From positions 434,001 to 498,000 of the forward strand of contig NZ_JACSKZ010000002.1 in the NCBI RefSeq assembly GCF_018617875.1: DNA of 64,000 bases, given 5' to 3'. Positions 24,590 through 33,473 of the stretch are shown piece by piece. The position numbers and the translations under genes are program-made. The notes beneath the pieces are model-generated. The model was not told the origin of the DNA and made no database searches. It worked only from the letters and a program-made list of their open reading frames with translations. The number at the start of each line of letters is the position of its first letter. Within the stretch, counting starts at the first letter, position 1. The stretch is from Exiguobacterium algae. GTDB lineage: Bacteria > Bacillota > Bacilli > Exiguobacteriales > Exiguobacteriaceae.

Positions 24590-26252
24590 ATGCACTCTCC
24601 GTTATGACCGTTCTTAAAATCTCTTCTGTCGTCGTTAGACCGGCCGCAACTTTCTCAAGACCGTCTTTCAACAAGAAGGTGACGCCCGACTGTTTGGCAT
24701 AGTCGACCATTTCCGATTCGGTCGCCTGGTTCATAATCATCCGGCGCATCCCTTCATCGATTGGGACGACCTCGTGAATGGCAAGGCGCCCCCGGTAGCC
24801 GGTGAAGTTGCATGATGCGCAGCCACTCCCCCGGATGATGTGTTCAACCGGCACATCCTCCGCCTCGAAAAGGATCCGTTCCCGTTTGGATACTGGCTCT
24901 TCTTGTCCACAATCCCGACAAACGCGACGCACGAGACGTTGTGCGACCAGTCCGCTCGTCGAGGCGGCGACAAGGAACGGTTCGACCCCCATATCCACGA
25001 GACGCGTGATGGAGCTGATCGCCGAGTTCGTATGTAAGGTCGAGAGGACGAGGTGACCGGTCAGCGAGGCGCGAATGGCAATCTCTGCGGTCTCGGTATC
25101 CCGAATTTCTCCGACCATGACGATGTTCGGGTCTTGGCGCAAGATGGAGCGCAGTCCGGACGCGAACGTCAATCCGACTTTTGTGTTGACTTGTACCTGA
25201 TTGATTCCGTCGAGTTGATACTCGACCGGGTCTTCGACCGTGATGATGTTCTTCGTCTCATCGTTCAATTCCTTCAGTGAGGCGTATAGAGTCGAGGACT
25301 TACCGGAACCGGTCGGCCCCGTAATCAAGATGATGCCGTTCGGTCGCTTCAACATGTCCCGATATACGAGCTCGTTCTGCTTACCAAACCCAAGTTTCGT
25401 CAAGTCGGTCAGCCCTTGGGATGAATCCAGCACCCGGATGACGATTTTTTCTCCGTACATCGTCGGGAGCGTTGACACGCGGAAGTCATATGCGCGATTT
25501 CGGAGCGTGTATTTGATGCGTCCGTCTTGCGGCAGACGACTTTCGGTGATGTCTAAGTCGCTCATTACTTTAAGACGCGTCAGCATGACGCTTTGAATCT
25601 TTTTCGGATAAATCGTCTCGGTCCGTAAGTCACCGTCGACCCGGAACCGGACATGTAGCTGGTTCTCGTGCGGGTCAAAATGAATATCCGAGGCCCGTTG
25701 GTCGATCGCACTTAAAAACAGTTGATTGACGAGTCGGATGATCGGTGCGTCTTCGCGGTTCATCGCCTCTTGTCGTTCTAACTCCGGTACGTCATCCTTC
25801 AAGATTTCTACGAGGGAATGGTCCATCTCATAGTAACGACTGATCGTTTTACGAATTTGTTCACGTGTCGCGATCCCGACGTCGATATTCATTCCCGTCT
25901 GCAAGCGGATGTCATCGATTGCGATCAAGTCGAGTGGGTCGGCCGTCGCCACAAAGAGCGTGTTTCCATCCATGTCGATCGGCATGATGTCGTGCTTTTG
26001 GGCAATCACTTTCGGGACAAGTTTTGTCACCGCCACTTTGATTTCCCTTGAATACAAGGAAATGACAGGGACATCCAACTGCTCATGCAGTGACTGAATC
26101 AACTGTGTCTCGGTTATGTAATTCAAGCGGATGAGTGTGTCCCCTAGCTTCTCACCCTTCCGCTTTTGTTCAAGTGCTTCATCGAGTTGGTCCGTCGTGA
26201 TCAATCCACCCTCGATCAGCATCTCGCCTAATCGTCTTTTAGTCCGTCTCAC
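24582..26252 (-). CDS. pilB: Type IV pilus extension ATPase PilB (GspE family)
   Basis: 556 aa. N-terminal MshEN/GspE-N domain (about 1-150: RRLGEMLIEGGLITTDQLDE) then the catalytic core with Walker A GPTGSGKSSTLYASL, TVEDPVEYQL, Walker B NIVMVGEIRDTET, and LTGHLVLSTLHTNSA. A tetracysteine zinc motif (CRDCGQ and CASCNFTGYRGR) separates it from PilT. The start is GTG 26252; the SD is weak (GAAGTAAG), one base after the preceding stop, so translation is probably coupled. Confidence 0.95.
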   Translation of the reverse strand: MRRTKRRLGEMLIEGGLITTDQLDEALEQKRKGEKLGDTLIRLNYITETQLIQSLHEQLDVPVISLYSREIKVAVTKLVPKVIAQKHDIMPIDMDGNTLFVATADPLDLIAIDDIRLQTGMNIDVGIATREQIRKTISRYYEMDHSLVEILKDDVPELERQEAMNREDAPIIRLVNQLFLSAIDQRASDIHFDPHENQLHVRFRVDGDLRTETIYPKKIQSVMLTRLKVMSDLDITESRLPQDGRIKYTLRNRAYDFRVSTLPTMYGEKIVIRVLDSSQGLTDLTKLGFGKQNELVYRDMLKRPNGIILITGPTGSGKSSTLYASLKELNDETKNIITVEDPVEYQLDGINQVQVNTKVGLTFASGLRSILRQDPNIVMVGEIRDTETAEIAIRASLTGHLVLSTLHTNSAISSITRLVDMGVEPFLVAASTSGLVAQRLVRRVCRDCGQEEPVSKRERILFEAEDVPVEHIIRGSGCASCNFTGYRGRLAIHEVVPIDEGMRRMIMNQATESEMVDYAKQSGVTFLLKDGLEKVAAGLTTTEEILRTVITESAYD

Positions 26253-26253
26253 C

Positions 26254-26544
26254 TTACTTCACCATCCTTTGCGGGACCTCCTCTTGCTCATGTTCGAGCT
26301 CACGCTCTTCCACATAAACGCTCAAGGAGACACTTCCAATGAAAGCAAGGACGAGGAGAAGCCAGGCCCACCACGTCCGTTCGTATGATTCGATATATCC
26401 GGTAAATACACCGGCTGCGATGAGCGCAGCCGACAAACTGATCACGATTTTCGTTTCCTTCTTCAGCATGGACGGGACAGGCAATGCGAATAAAGTGAGC
26501 GTGGCCAGTACCCAAAAGCCGAGTAAAATCAAATAGCCGATCAT
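26254..26544 (-). CDS. Small integral membrane protein in the pilus operon
   Basis: 96 aa; family not recognised. Three hydrophobic helices (about 2-22, 30-50, 58-78) with a charged C-terminal tail (VEERELEHEQEEVPQRMVK). It overlaps the preceding VanW-like gene by 4 nt (ATGA) and ends one base before pilB, so it is firmly in the pilus operon. A role in pilus assembly or in partnering the VanW-like protein is possible but unsupported. Confidence 0.75.
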   Translation of the reverse strand: MIGYLILLGFWVLATLTLFALPVPSMLKKETKIVISLSAALIAAGVFTGYIESYERTWWAWLLLVLAFIGSVSLSVYVEERELEHEQEEVPQRMVK

Positions 26545-27725
26545 CCGACCGCCCCCTGTTCAGAAGGGTCTTCATTTAAAACGGGTGGCTCATCCTTTTC
26601 GTCTTCCTCGACCTCATCGTCAGGGAAAGTCGGGATGACCGGTTCACTCGGAGCCGGTCCTTCGGCCGGTACCGAACTTTTCGTCACGATTTCCGGTGTC
26701 GGTTCATAAAAATCAAACCCGAGAAGCTCGGTCGTTTCCGTATCATTTTTTACGATGATGCGATAGAGTTTCCCGGTTTGACCAGTCTTCCCGGTTTGCG
26801 TCACCGTCGAAGTACCGGACGGGAGAGCAGAGGAGAAGCGAATGACTTTCGGATAAGGCACGGTCATCACCTCTTCGATCCGTGTCTCATACGCATTCGA
26901 GAATGGCTGACCGAGGAGCTGCACGGTTGCCGTATTTCCTTCGTATAATACGAGCATCGTGTAGGTCGACGTTTCCCGGTTCTGGACGGCAAAATTGGAG
27001 CGCACATCGATTTTGACATCGTATCCGAGTTCGACTCCTGACGGGAGCTTCGTATGCGGAACCCGTTCCAGAATCTCAAAAGGTGTCGCGGCAAACATTC
27101 GATAGAAGGACGGTCCCAGTTTCGTGAGGACGTCCATGTCTTCTCCGAACGCCTTCAAACTGAAGATGTCACCCGCAGTAAGCTCAAGGCCGTTCATCCG
27201 GTCAAGAACAGATTGAATCGCCGGAGTCTGACTGACCGTGAACGATGCGACGACCTCGTTTTCTTTTGCGATCTGTTCGAGCGTGAGTGTCGAGTTCAAG
27301 TTTGAAGCGGCTTCTTTCATCAGAGGGATGAGCATCGATTCAGTCACCGGTTGATTCTCGATATATGGGGCGACCCTCATTTCGTCAATGGTTGCCTCAA
27401 GCGGATAATTTCCTGGTTCTTCGATGGAGGCGAGTGTCTTCGCGACATCGAACGATACGACATCTTTTGCAATATCAATCAACGTCCCATTCATCAGGTT
27501 GACGGAGAACGGGAGTGTATTGAAATCCTCAATGGCTTGGTTGAGTCGAAGCGATGCTTCATCTGTCGTCATCCCCGAAATGTCGACTCCTCCGACCTTC
27601 GTATTTTCGTATGTACGGCTCGTTTCGGCCGATGCATTCAAATAGTTCATTAGACCGATTGTCGGCATGGTGATGAGTAAGACGAGGCCGACCAAAATGA
27701 AAACGTGCATCCCAAACCGCTTCAT
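26541..27725 (-). CDS. VanW-like secreted/anchored protein heading the pilus operon
   Basis: 394 aa. N-terminal signal or anchor helix (about 5-27), then a region with repeated YENTKVGGVDISGMTTDEAS and NSTLTLEQI-type segments, as in wall-associated proteins that precede VanW domains. The segment VPHTKLPSGVELGYDVKIDV (about 235-255) followed by a G5-like GKLYRIIVKNDTETTELLGF matches the general VanW/G5 layout. The C-terminus is Pro/Glu-rich. VanW proteins are linked to the cell wall; the exact function is unknown. GGGGGG precedes the ATG. First gene of the operon. Confidence 0.7.
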   Translation of the reverse strand: MKRFGMHVFILVGLVLLITMPTIGLMNYLNASAETSRTYENTKVGGVDISGMTTDEASLRLNQAIEDFNTLPFSVNLMNGTLIDIAKDVVSFDVAKTLASIEEPGNYPLEATIDEMRVAPYIENQPVTESMLIPLMKEAASNLNSTLTLEQIAKENEVVASFTVSQTPAIQSVLDRMNGLELTAGDIFSLKAFGEDMDVLTKLGPSFYRMFAATPFEILERVPHTKLPSGVELGYDVKIDVRSNFAVQNRETSTYTMLVLYEGNTATVQLLGQPFSNAYETRIEEVMTVPYPKVIRFSSALPSGTSTVTQTGKTGQTGKLYRIIVKNDTETTELLGFDFYEPTPEIVTKSSVPAEGPAPSEPVIPTFPDDEVEEDEKDEPPVLNEDPSEQGAVG

Positions 27726-27767
27726 GAAAATTCCCCCCGTAATCTTGATGAGACTTATAGAATATGT

Positions 27768-27796
27768 ATCCGTTATTGATGTAACTTTAGTATAAT
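27768..27796. promoter_or_regulatory. Divergent promoter region of the two pilus operons
   Basis: The 158-bp gap between the VanW-like and first minor prepilin genes has TATAAT at 27791-27796 (plus strand) overlapping a minus-strand TATACT (complement 27789-27794). -35 elements are weak on both sides. Overlapping -10 boxes would couple the two operons. The whole gap is AT-rich. Confidence 0.4.
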
Positions 27797-27883
27797 CGAT
27801 ATTGTACAGAAAATTACAATTACTTTGTATTTGTAGGTAGTTTTTCCTATTCTTTTATTTTATTTTGAAAAGGAGGTCAACCG

Positions 27884-28333
27884 ATGTCCCGTTCAGAATC
27901 CGGCTTCACCCTCGTCGAAGTACTCGTCTCAATCGTCGTCATCTCGATCCTAGCACTGTCGATGATGAGTATATTCTCGAAAAGTCTTCAAATCACCTCC
28001 TCCGATTTGGATCGGACTGTCGCCAACCAAATCGCTCAGAACACACTACATACGATCGAACGTCGGGCAAGCGACACGGCTACCGCATTCGATATCGAGT
28101 CACTGACAGAAGATGCGACCGGACAATGTAACTTGTGCCAAGTCAGCATCAACGGACGTGACTTCTCGATTGCCATCACGTCACCCGAGTCCTCGGAGAC
28201 GGTCATGAACATCACGATTCTCGTTGATTCGGATACACTACTTCAACCGATCACCCTGAAAGGAGTCGTCACCCATGCGTCACTTCATGAAAAATTCCCT
28301 AAAACCAGTAATCCTGAAGCTTCGACGCCATGA
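27884..28333 (+). CDS. Minor prepilin, PilV/PilI-like
   Basis: 149 aa. Short leader MSRSESG, mature N-terminus FTLVEVLVSIVVISILALSM with Glu5, then a globular domain containing a CNLC motif (about residues 80-83 region, GQCNLCQVSINGRDF). Minor prepilins of this class form the pilus tip or priming complex. AAAAGGAGGTC precedes the ATG. Overlaps the next gene by 59 nt. Confidence 0.87.
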   Translation: MSRSESGFTLVEVLVSIVVISILALSMMSIFSKSLQITSSDLDRTVANQIAQNTLHTIERRASDTATAFDIESLTEDATGQCNLCQVSINGRDFSIAITSPESSETVMNITILVDSDTLLQPITLKGVVTHASLHEKFPKTSNPEASTP

Positions 28334-28835
28334 GGATGGCGTGACCCTGGTCGAACTGTTGCTCGCACTCGTCATCTCATCTATTTTCGCAGGCATCGTC
28401 ATCACCGTTTTCTTATCCGGCTCACTCGGATTCAGACTGACGAATGATACGAGTTCACTTCGGGCGGAAGCGGACTATCTCGTATCTTCCGTCATGCAGG
28501 ATTTGAATCAGACGAAATTTGATGCCGTGACAAAAACCGACGACTTGTACACGTTTTATGTATTGACCGACCCTAAAGTGTCGTCAAATGGAATCTTGTA
28601 CCGGGAGAACGGATACGTCGATACAGGGAAGACCCTCTCCTCAACCGCCCTTGCGTCCTCATCGAATGAAGTCGTGCTTCAGGAGGTCGTCGTCTCGATT
28701 GTCGGGGCAGAGGCTGATGCCCGCATGATCGACCAGACTTATTACACATCCGGACTGTTTGAAGTGAAGGTGACCGTCGCCCCGTCAAATAACCCTTCAC
28801 AAGCAAAGACGTTCACGAGTACAATCCCATTCTAG
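28275..28835 (+). CDS. Minor prepilin, PilW/PilJ-like
   Basis: 186 aa. Leader of 22 residues (RRHEDG at the end) and mature N-terminus VTLVELLLALVISSIFAGIV with Glu5, then a globular domain. AAAGGAG stands 9-10 bases before ATG 28275, within the previous gene, which supports this start and the long overlap. Operon context with two other minor pilins points to the tip complex. Confidence 0.87.
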   Translation: MRHFMKNSLKPVILKLRRHEDGVTLVELLLALVISSIFAGIVITVFLSGSLGFRLTNDTSSLRAEADYLVSSVMQDLNQTKFDAVTKTDDLYTFYVLTDPKVSSNGILYRENGYVDTGKTLSSTALASSSNEVVLQEVVVSIVGAEADARMIDQTYYTSGLFEVKVTVAPSNNPSQAKTFTSTIPF

Positions 28836-28851
28836 GAAAGGTGGAACCCGT

Positions 28852-30507
28852 ATGAAGCAAGATGAACGAGGCTATGTTCTCATTCTCGTCCTCGTGACGA
28901 TGGCCGCTCTAGCCGTCCTGTCACTCGCCGCGATTCAAGTGAACCTAGCCACGAACAAGCAGACGGTCATCCGGGTCGATGAGACACAACTCGACACAGA
29001 TGTAAAAAGTACGTTGAACCTCCTCGTCTCCGATCTACGAAAGACGTTTCCGATTCACGATGTTGATACCGTCCCGTCCTATATGGAGACGCAGCAAGCG
29101 TTTCAGGATGCGGTCGATGGCGTGCTCGTTTCGAACGAAACCTATACCGGCACCCGCCTTTCAGGGAACAATACCGTCATCTATTCCATCAGCCGGTCCG
29201 CGACGGACCGGGTCAACGCTCCTTTCACAACCGTTCTGACGCTAACGGCGACCGGAACGACCAACGCGAGACCCGAGCAACCGACCCAAACGGCGACCTA
29301 TTCCCAAGAAGTGTATTTGACGGCCCTTCCGTCATTCCTCTACTACGTTCTCGGTTCAGACGATGCGTTGACCATCAACGGACCGCCGATGGTCACGGGT
29401 GACATTTACGCGGAAACCTCGCTCTCTTTACAACGTACGGCGATGTATCAACTCGGGACGACGAGAAAGAGCATCGACAACCTGTCGACGAGCCGCTTCT
29501 ACCTGGACGGACAAATCGACCTGGCACCCGGCACCTCGTGTACCGGATGTGGAACATCCGGCTATTTTGCAACGAGTCTCACCCCGAGCGCAAACGATCA
29601 ACCGAACATCGGACAAATCGAGTCCTCCTTCTCACCGTTTCACTTTGATTACTCGATTATTCAGTATGCCAACCGCTTCAAATCGTCTTTACCAAAATTC
29701 TCATATGACACACCGCCAATCGATTCCATCTTTTCGAGCGGCTTACTAACTGATGATATCGAACCATTTGTCCAGCAATCTTACACGGCACCCGGTGAGA
29801 CGACACCATTGACCCGCTCGACGGAATACCTCGACCCGCAAAAACTGGATGCGATCGATTCTCTCACGATCATCCGGTCGCCTAATTCGAATGCGACTCC
29901 GATGATGATTACCGAGACGGTCGCGAGTTCGAACGTCCCTCTTTTATTTGATGGGGACGTCACGATTGATGGACTGAACGGTATCACCATCAGCCGTCCG
30001 TTACTCATCAATGGAAACTTGACGATCCGTGGGGAAGTCTCCTTCAACACGACCGTCTATACGTTGGAGGATGCGTTCATCGACCGGGCGGAGATCACCG
30101 GGGTCAGTCATTCGCAAGACAGCTCGCTCGTCTTACTCGCAAAAGGGAAAGTGCTGTTGAACCGGATCAATGAATTCTCTGATACGGCGCAACCGTTGCA
30201 GGCGTTTCTTTACAGTGACTCGACGGAAAAGAGTCAATTGTATGCGGTAGGCTCCATCATTCAAATCAACGGTGGGTTCTATAGTAAAGGCCCTCTCGAG
30301 ATCAATACATTCCGCGGAACGTTCCGCTCGCTACCTGACCAAAGTGCGAAAGAAGCACGATTCGCCTCAGGAAACGTCACCGCCACAGATGACATCGTAC
30401 AATCACGGCTCGTCATGGAATATAACGATGGGGTCTTCCAACAGATTGACACCCTCCCCGTCTCGAATCAGCTCCAATTGTTCGTCGGACAAGCGATCAA
30501 ACAATGA
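28852..30507 (+). CDS. Large PilX/PilK-like minor pilin component
   Basis: 551 aa. N-terminus MKQDERG then YVLILVLVTMAALAVLSLAA, the PilX_N pattern in which the usual Glu5 is absent. The large ectodomain has a CTGC motif (PGTSCTGCGTSG), and a run of beta-like repeats in the last third (VTIDGLNGITISRPLLINGN, LTIRGEVSFNTTVYTLEDAF), suggestive of a beta-helix. Large PilX-type proteins can cap the pilus tip. AAAGGTGG precedes the ATG. Last gene of the three-gene operon. Confidence 0.82.
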   Translation: MKQDERGYVLILVLVTMAALAVLSLAAIQVNLATNKQTVIRVDETQLDTDVKSTLNLLVSDLRKTFPIHDVDTVPSYMETQQAFQDAVDGVLVSNETYTGTRLSGNNTVIYSISRSATDRVNAPFTTVLTLTATGTTNARPEQPTQTATYSQEVYLTALPSFLYYVLGSDDALTINGPPMVTGDIYAETSLSLQRTAMYQLGTTRKSIDNLSTSRFYLDGQIDLAPGTSCTGCGTSGYFATSLTPSANDQPNIGQIESSFSPFHFDYSIIQYANRFKSSLPKFSYDTPPIDSIFSSGLLTDDIEPFVQQSYTAPGETTPLTRSTEYLDPQKLDAIDSLTIIRSPNSNATPMMITETVASSNVPLLFDGDVTIDGLNGITISRPLLINGNLTIRGEVSFNTTVYTLEDAFIDRAEITGVSHSQDSSLVLLAKGKVLLNRINEFSDTAQPLQAFLYSDSTEKSQLYAVGSIIQINGGFYSKGPLEINTFRGTFRSLPDQSAKEARFASGNVTATDDIVQSRLVMEYNDGVFQQIDTLPVSNQLQLFVGQAIKQ

Positions 30508-30511
30508 CTAC

Positions 30512-30550
30512 AAAAAAGGAAGCCGTCTGTTCACAGGCGGCTTCCTTTTT
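30512..30550. terminator. Bidirectional terminator between minor pilin operon and Ig-like gene
   Basis: Stem AAAAAAGGAAGCCGTCTG with CAGGCGGCTTCCTTTTT around a TTCA loop; T-tracts on both strands. Confidence 0.9.
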
Positions 30551-30563
30551 ATGTGCATTTCAT

Positions 30564-32075
30564 TTAATAAAAATCTCCGGTCGGATTTTCCGTCCCCGGA
30601 TTCGGATCGGTCCCGTCCTTCACCTGAACGTAAAACGTTTGGGAAATCGGTTCCGGTCCTTCCCCTTCCGGGAACGAGCCACTGACGTCCTCGGTCACGA
30701 GACCGACTTTCGCAAGTCCCGGTTTTAATAGAATCAGTTTGTCCCCGTCGACCTGGAGCACGTCCACTCCCTCTAGCACGGTCAAACCGTACCCTGTCAC
30801 GTTCGCCGTCTCCGGCCAGAACGAAACCGGGTACGCATAAGGGCTGTCACTCATATAAAGGATGACGTTCGGTGTCGACACAAGCTGCGGGTATTCATTC
30901 ACTTGAACGAGCACACTCTTCGATTGATCGATATAGTCGGTCAAAGCACCGGTGATTTGCACGCTTTGCATACTGCCATGTTGTGCCTGAATCATCGCCG
31001 TATGAAGTCCCGTCGAGGCGACAGTGAGCGCACTGGAGTCAGATTTCCAGGACACGCCTAACCGATCCTGAAGAACGGTACCATCTGCTTTCGATTGCTC
31101 CAACGCGACGTCGATTGTTTGATAGACCATGTCGCCTTCACTGTTTTTATATACCCAAAGCACATCCGGTTCAGGGACGAGCGACAGCATCGGTAATTTT
31201 GTCGTGACCTTCAGGGCGTTCGATCGAACGGTGAATCCGTTCGGGTACGTATAAGTCGCCCGGACTTCTGTCTCTCCGACCCCGACTGCTGTTAACTCCG
31301 TCGATGTATCCGTCTCTTTCGCCAGTTCGAGGATTTCGTCGTCAGCGACTTCCCAGTCGATCGAGACGTTGTCAGGTATGGTCGAGGATAGTTTCGCTTC
31401 GACCGAATCACGCTCATTCATGTAAAGTGTGAGCGATTCAGGCAGTTCGAGCACGAGACCTTTCACGGTTGCGATTCTTGTCCCCAACAACCCCGGGTTC
31501 CCCTCGTATGTGCGGTCATGTTTCACGGAGCTCGCTCCTTGCCCGGCATGATCCGCATAGAAGTTATACTCGAACTTCCCTTCTCCGAAGGCGTATTCCC
31601 CTGGCGTATGACCCAATAATTGAATGACAATCGACGGCTTCAAGTTCGTTGTCCCTTCCTTACACGTAACGGTAGCCCCCGAGTTTGTTTTCCCACATTC
31701 AAAGTCGAGGCTCGCCTTTAATTCCCGCGTATTCGCATCGTACGTGGCCCCGTCCGGTAACGGGAACAACACGTCAAATCCTTCCGGGATCACTTCGACG
31801 AGTTCGGCCTGCCATTGAATCAGTTCATACGAATTTAAATTCGGTCCGCTGATTTGGGTCAACACCTTCTCCAAATCAAACGTGTACGTCAGTTCAAACA
31901 CAGAACCCACTACTTCGGTGTCAGGCGAGAGTGTTCGCGAGATCTCACCGATGAGCGGATTCGTCACACTCGTAAAGTTTTGCTGGCTCGCAAAGCTTTT
32001 CGTGATGATGGCACTTGCGAGTAAAAAGACAAACAGGATCAAAATGCCGTACTTGGATCTAAGCTGCTTACGCAT
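30564..32075 (-). CDS. Secreted multi-domain protein with Ig-like (Big) repeats
   Basis: 503 aa; I do not recognise an exact family. Signal peptide or anchor at about 8-29 (GILILFVFLLASAIITKSFA). It continues with beta-rich segments, including bacterial Ig-like units (about 210-300, LSSTIPDNVSIDWEVADDEI and ELTAVGVGETEVRATYTYPN; and about 320-400). Two cysteines in ECGKTNSGATVTCKEG could form a disulfide. No LPXTG sorting signal. GGAGGAG precedes ATG 32075; an earlier in-frame start is rejected. Convergent with the minor pilin operon, so a link to pili is suggested by position only. Confidence 0.72.
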   Translation of the reverse strand: MRKQLRSKYGILILFVFLLASAIITKSFASQQNFTSVTNPLIGEISRTLSPDTEVVGSVFELTYTFDLEKVLTQISGPNLNSYELIQWQAELVEVIPEGFDVLFPLPDGATYDANTRELKASLDFECGKTNSGATVTCKEGTTNLKPSIVIQLLGHTPGEYAFGEGKFEYNFYADHAGQGASSVKHDRTYEGNPGLLGTRIATVKGLVLELPESLTLYMNERDSVEAKLSSTIPDNVSIDWEVADDEILELAKETDTSTELTAVGVGETEVRATYTYPNGFTVRSNALKVTTKLPMLSLVPEPDVLWVYKNSEGDMVYQTIDVALEQSKADGTVLQDRLGVSWKSDSSALTVASTGLHTAMIQAQHGSMQSVQITGALTDYIDQSKSVLVQVNEYPQLVSTPNVILYMSDSPYAYPVSFWPETANVTGYGLTVLEGVDVLQVDGDKLILLKPGLAKVGLVTEDVSGSFPEGEGPEPISQTFYVQVKDGTDPNPGTENPTGDFY

Positions 32076-32119
32076 CAGGGGCTCCTCCAGTCGGTTTGTC
32101 ATCACACTACTTCAATTAA

Positions 32120-32148
32120 TTCATACCCCTTCCCCAAGGAATATACAA
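32120..32148 (-). promoter_or_regulatory. Promoter of the Ig-like secreted protein gene
   Basis: Minus-strand TTGTAT (complement 32143-32148), 17-bp spacer, TATGAA (complement 32120-32125), immediately after the folC stop. Confidence 0.55.
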
Positions 32149-32150
32149 GT

Positions 32151-33374
32151 TTATTTTTGCAAAGTTTGGAAATAAGTTCTTACTTCGCTTATAAAATACA
32201 AGGAACCTGTGACGACGAGCGTCTTGTTCGAATTCTCTTGGATCCGGTCACTCAGCCACGCCTTCCATTCAACGAAACGTGCCCCGTCCTGAAGCAAACT
32301 CTCTTTCGTCCGCGCTCGGGGGAAGTCAAACGTCGTCTCAAATACCTCACCAACCGACTGAAGGGAACGGATCATGCTGTCCCGGTCCTTATCTTCGAGA
32401 ATTGCTGTTAAGATCACGACCTCTCGCTCGACACTCAGTTGGTGAACGAGTGCCTCGATCCCTTCTTTATTATGTGCCCCGTCCAATAGAATACGAGGTT
32501 GTCTCGAAATGAGTTCATAGCGCCCGGGATGTTGCGCTTTCTCCAAACCTGAAGCAATCGCAGCCTCATCCCACTTTAAATAACGGGCGACTGCGACCGC
32601 GCACGCCCCATTATCCGCCTGATGTCGTCCGGTCAAGCCGAGTGTGACCGGTCGCATGTCTTCATACGTGACCACAGTCTCTGTCCCGTCTTCGACCGTT
32701 TTCACCAGAAGCCGCACAGACTGAACAGGAGACCGATGGGTTTGACCTTCCTTCTCAATCAGTTCAATAAGGTTCTCCGCCTCTAAAGCATGGAACATCG
32801 GGACACTTGGCTTCATAACACCAAACTTCTCCATCGCAATCTCTTCAATCGTCTCCCCGAGAATACCTTGGTGATCATGTCCGACCGAGGTGACCACCGT
32901 CGCAAGCGGGTGCTCGAGGATGTTCGTCGAATCGAGCCGACCTCCGAGACCGACTTCCCAGATGACCAAATCGGGTTGTTTTTCATGAAAATATAACCAC
33001 GCCATCGTGGTCAGCAGTTCAAACTCCGTCAATGTCTCAGGCGCCTCTTCGGCACAAGCCTTCACACGATTTGCCACCCGGACAAGGTCTTCTTCCCGGA
33101 TCGGCTCTCCATTCAGCATGATGCGTTCCTCGAACTGGATGATGTATGGAGAGGTGAACGTGCCGACCGTCAATCCTTGTTCCATGGCCATCGTACGTAA
33201 AAAAGCGACCGTCGATCCTTTGCCGTTCGTCCCTGCCACATGAATCGCCGGAAGTTCTTCTAACTTCAACCGTTCGAGCATCCATTTCATTCGTTCAAGC
33301 CCCGGTTTGATCCCAAACCGAAGCTGTCCGCTCAACCATTCAAATACATCTTGTCTCGTCTTCAATCGACTCAC
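32151..33374 (-). CDS. folC: Folylpolyglutamate / dihydrofolate synthase
   Basis: 407 aa Mur-ligase-fold enzyme that adds glutamate to folates. P-loop HVAGTNGKGSTVAFL, TSPYIIQFEERI, WEVGLGGRLDSTN, TSVGHDHQGILG, and LDGAHNKEG are all present. GTG 33374 has GGAAAGAG five bases before it; a GTG five codons earlier is an alternative. It diverges from selO. In B. subtilis folC follows valS directly; here two genes on the other strand separate them. Confidence 0.94.
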   Translation of the reverse strand: MSRLKTRQDVFEWLSGQLRFGIKPGLERMKWMLERLKLEELPAIHVAGTNGKGSTVAFLRTMAMEQGLTVGTFTSPYIIQFEERIMLNGEPIREEDLVRVANRVKACAEEAPETLTEFELLTTMAWLYFHEKQPDLVIWEVGLGGRLDSTNILEHPLATVVTSVGHDHQGILGETIEEIAMEKFGVMKPSVPMFHALEAENLIELIEKEGQTHRSPVQSVRLLVKTVEDGTETVVTYEDMRPVTLGLTGRHQADNGACAVAVARYLKWDEAAIASGLEKAQHPGRYELISRQPRILLDGAHNKEGIEALVHQLSVEREVVILTAILEDKDRDSMIRSLQSVGEVFETTFDFPRARTKESLLQDGARFVEWKAWLSDRIQENSNKTLVVTGSLYFISEVRTYFQTLQK

Positions 33375-33440
33375 CCCTACTCTTTCCACTTCTGTTCTAT
33401 CTTATCAAAATTCGTGACAGCCGTTATGAAAAAGCGTCTG

Positions 33441-33449
33441 TGCTATACT
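33441..33449 (+). promoter_or_regulatory. Extended -10 promoter of selO
   Basis: TGC directly before TATACT (33441-33449) forms an extended -10 element 24 bp before the selO ATG. No convincing -35 is visible. Confidence 0.45.
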
Positions 33450-33473
33450 CGAAGCGAAGAAGGAGGAATCGCC

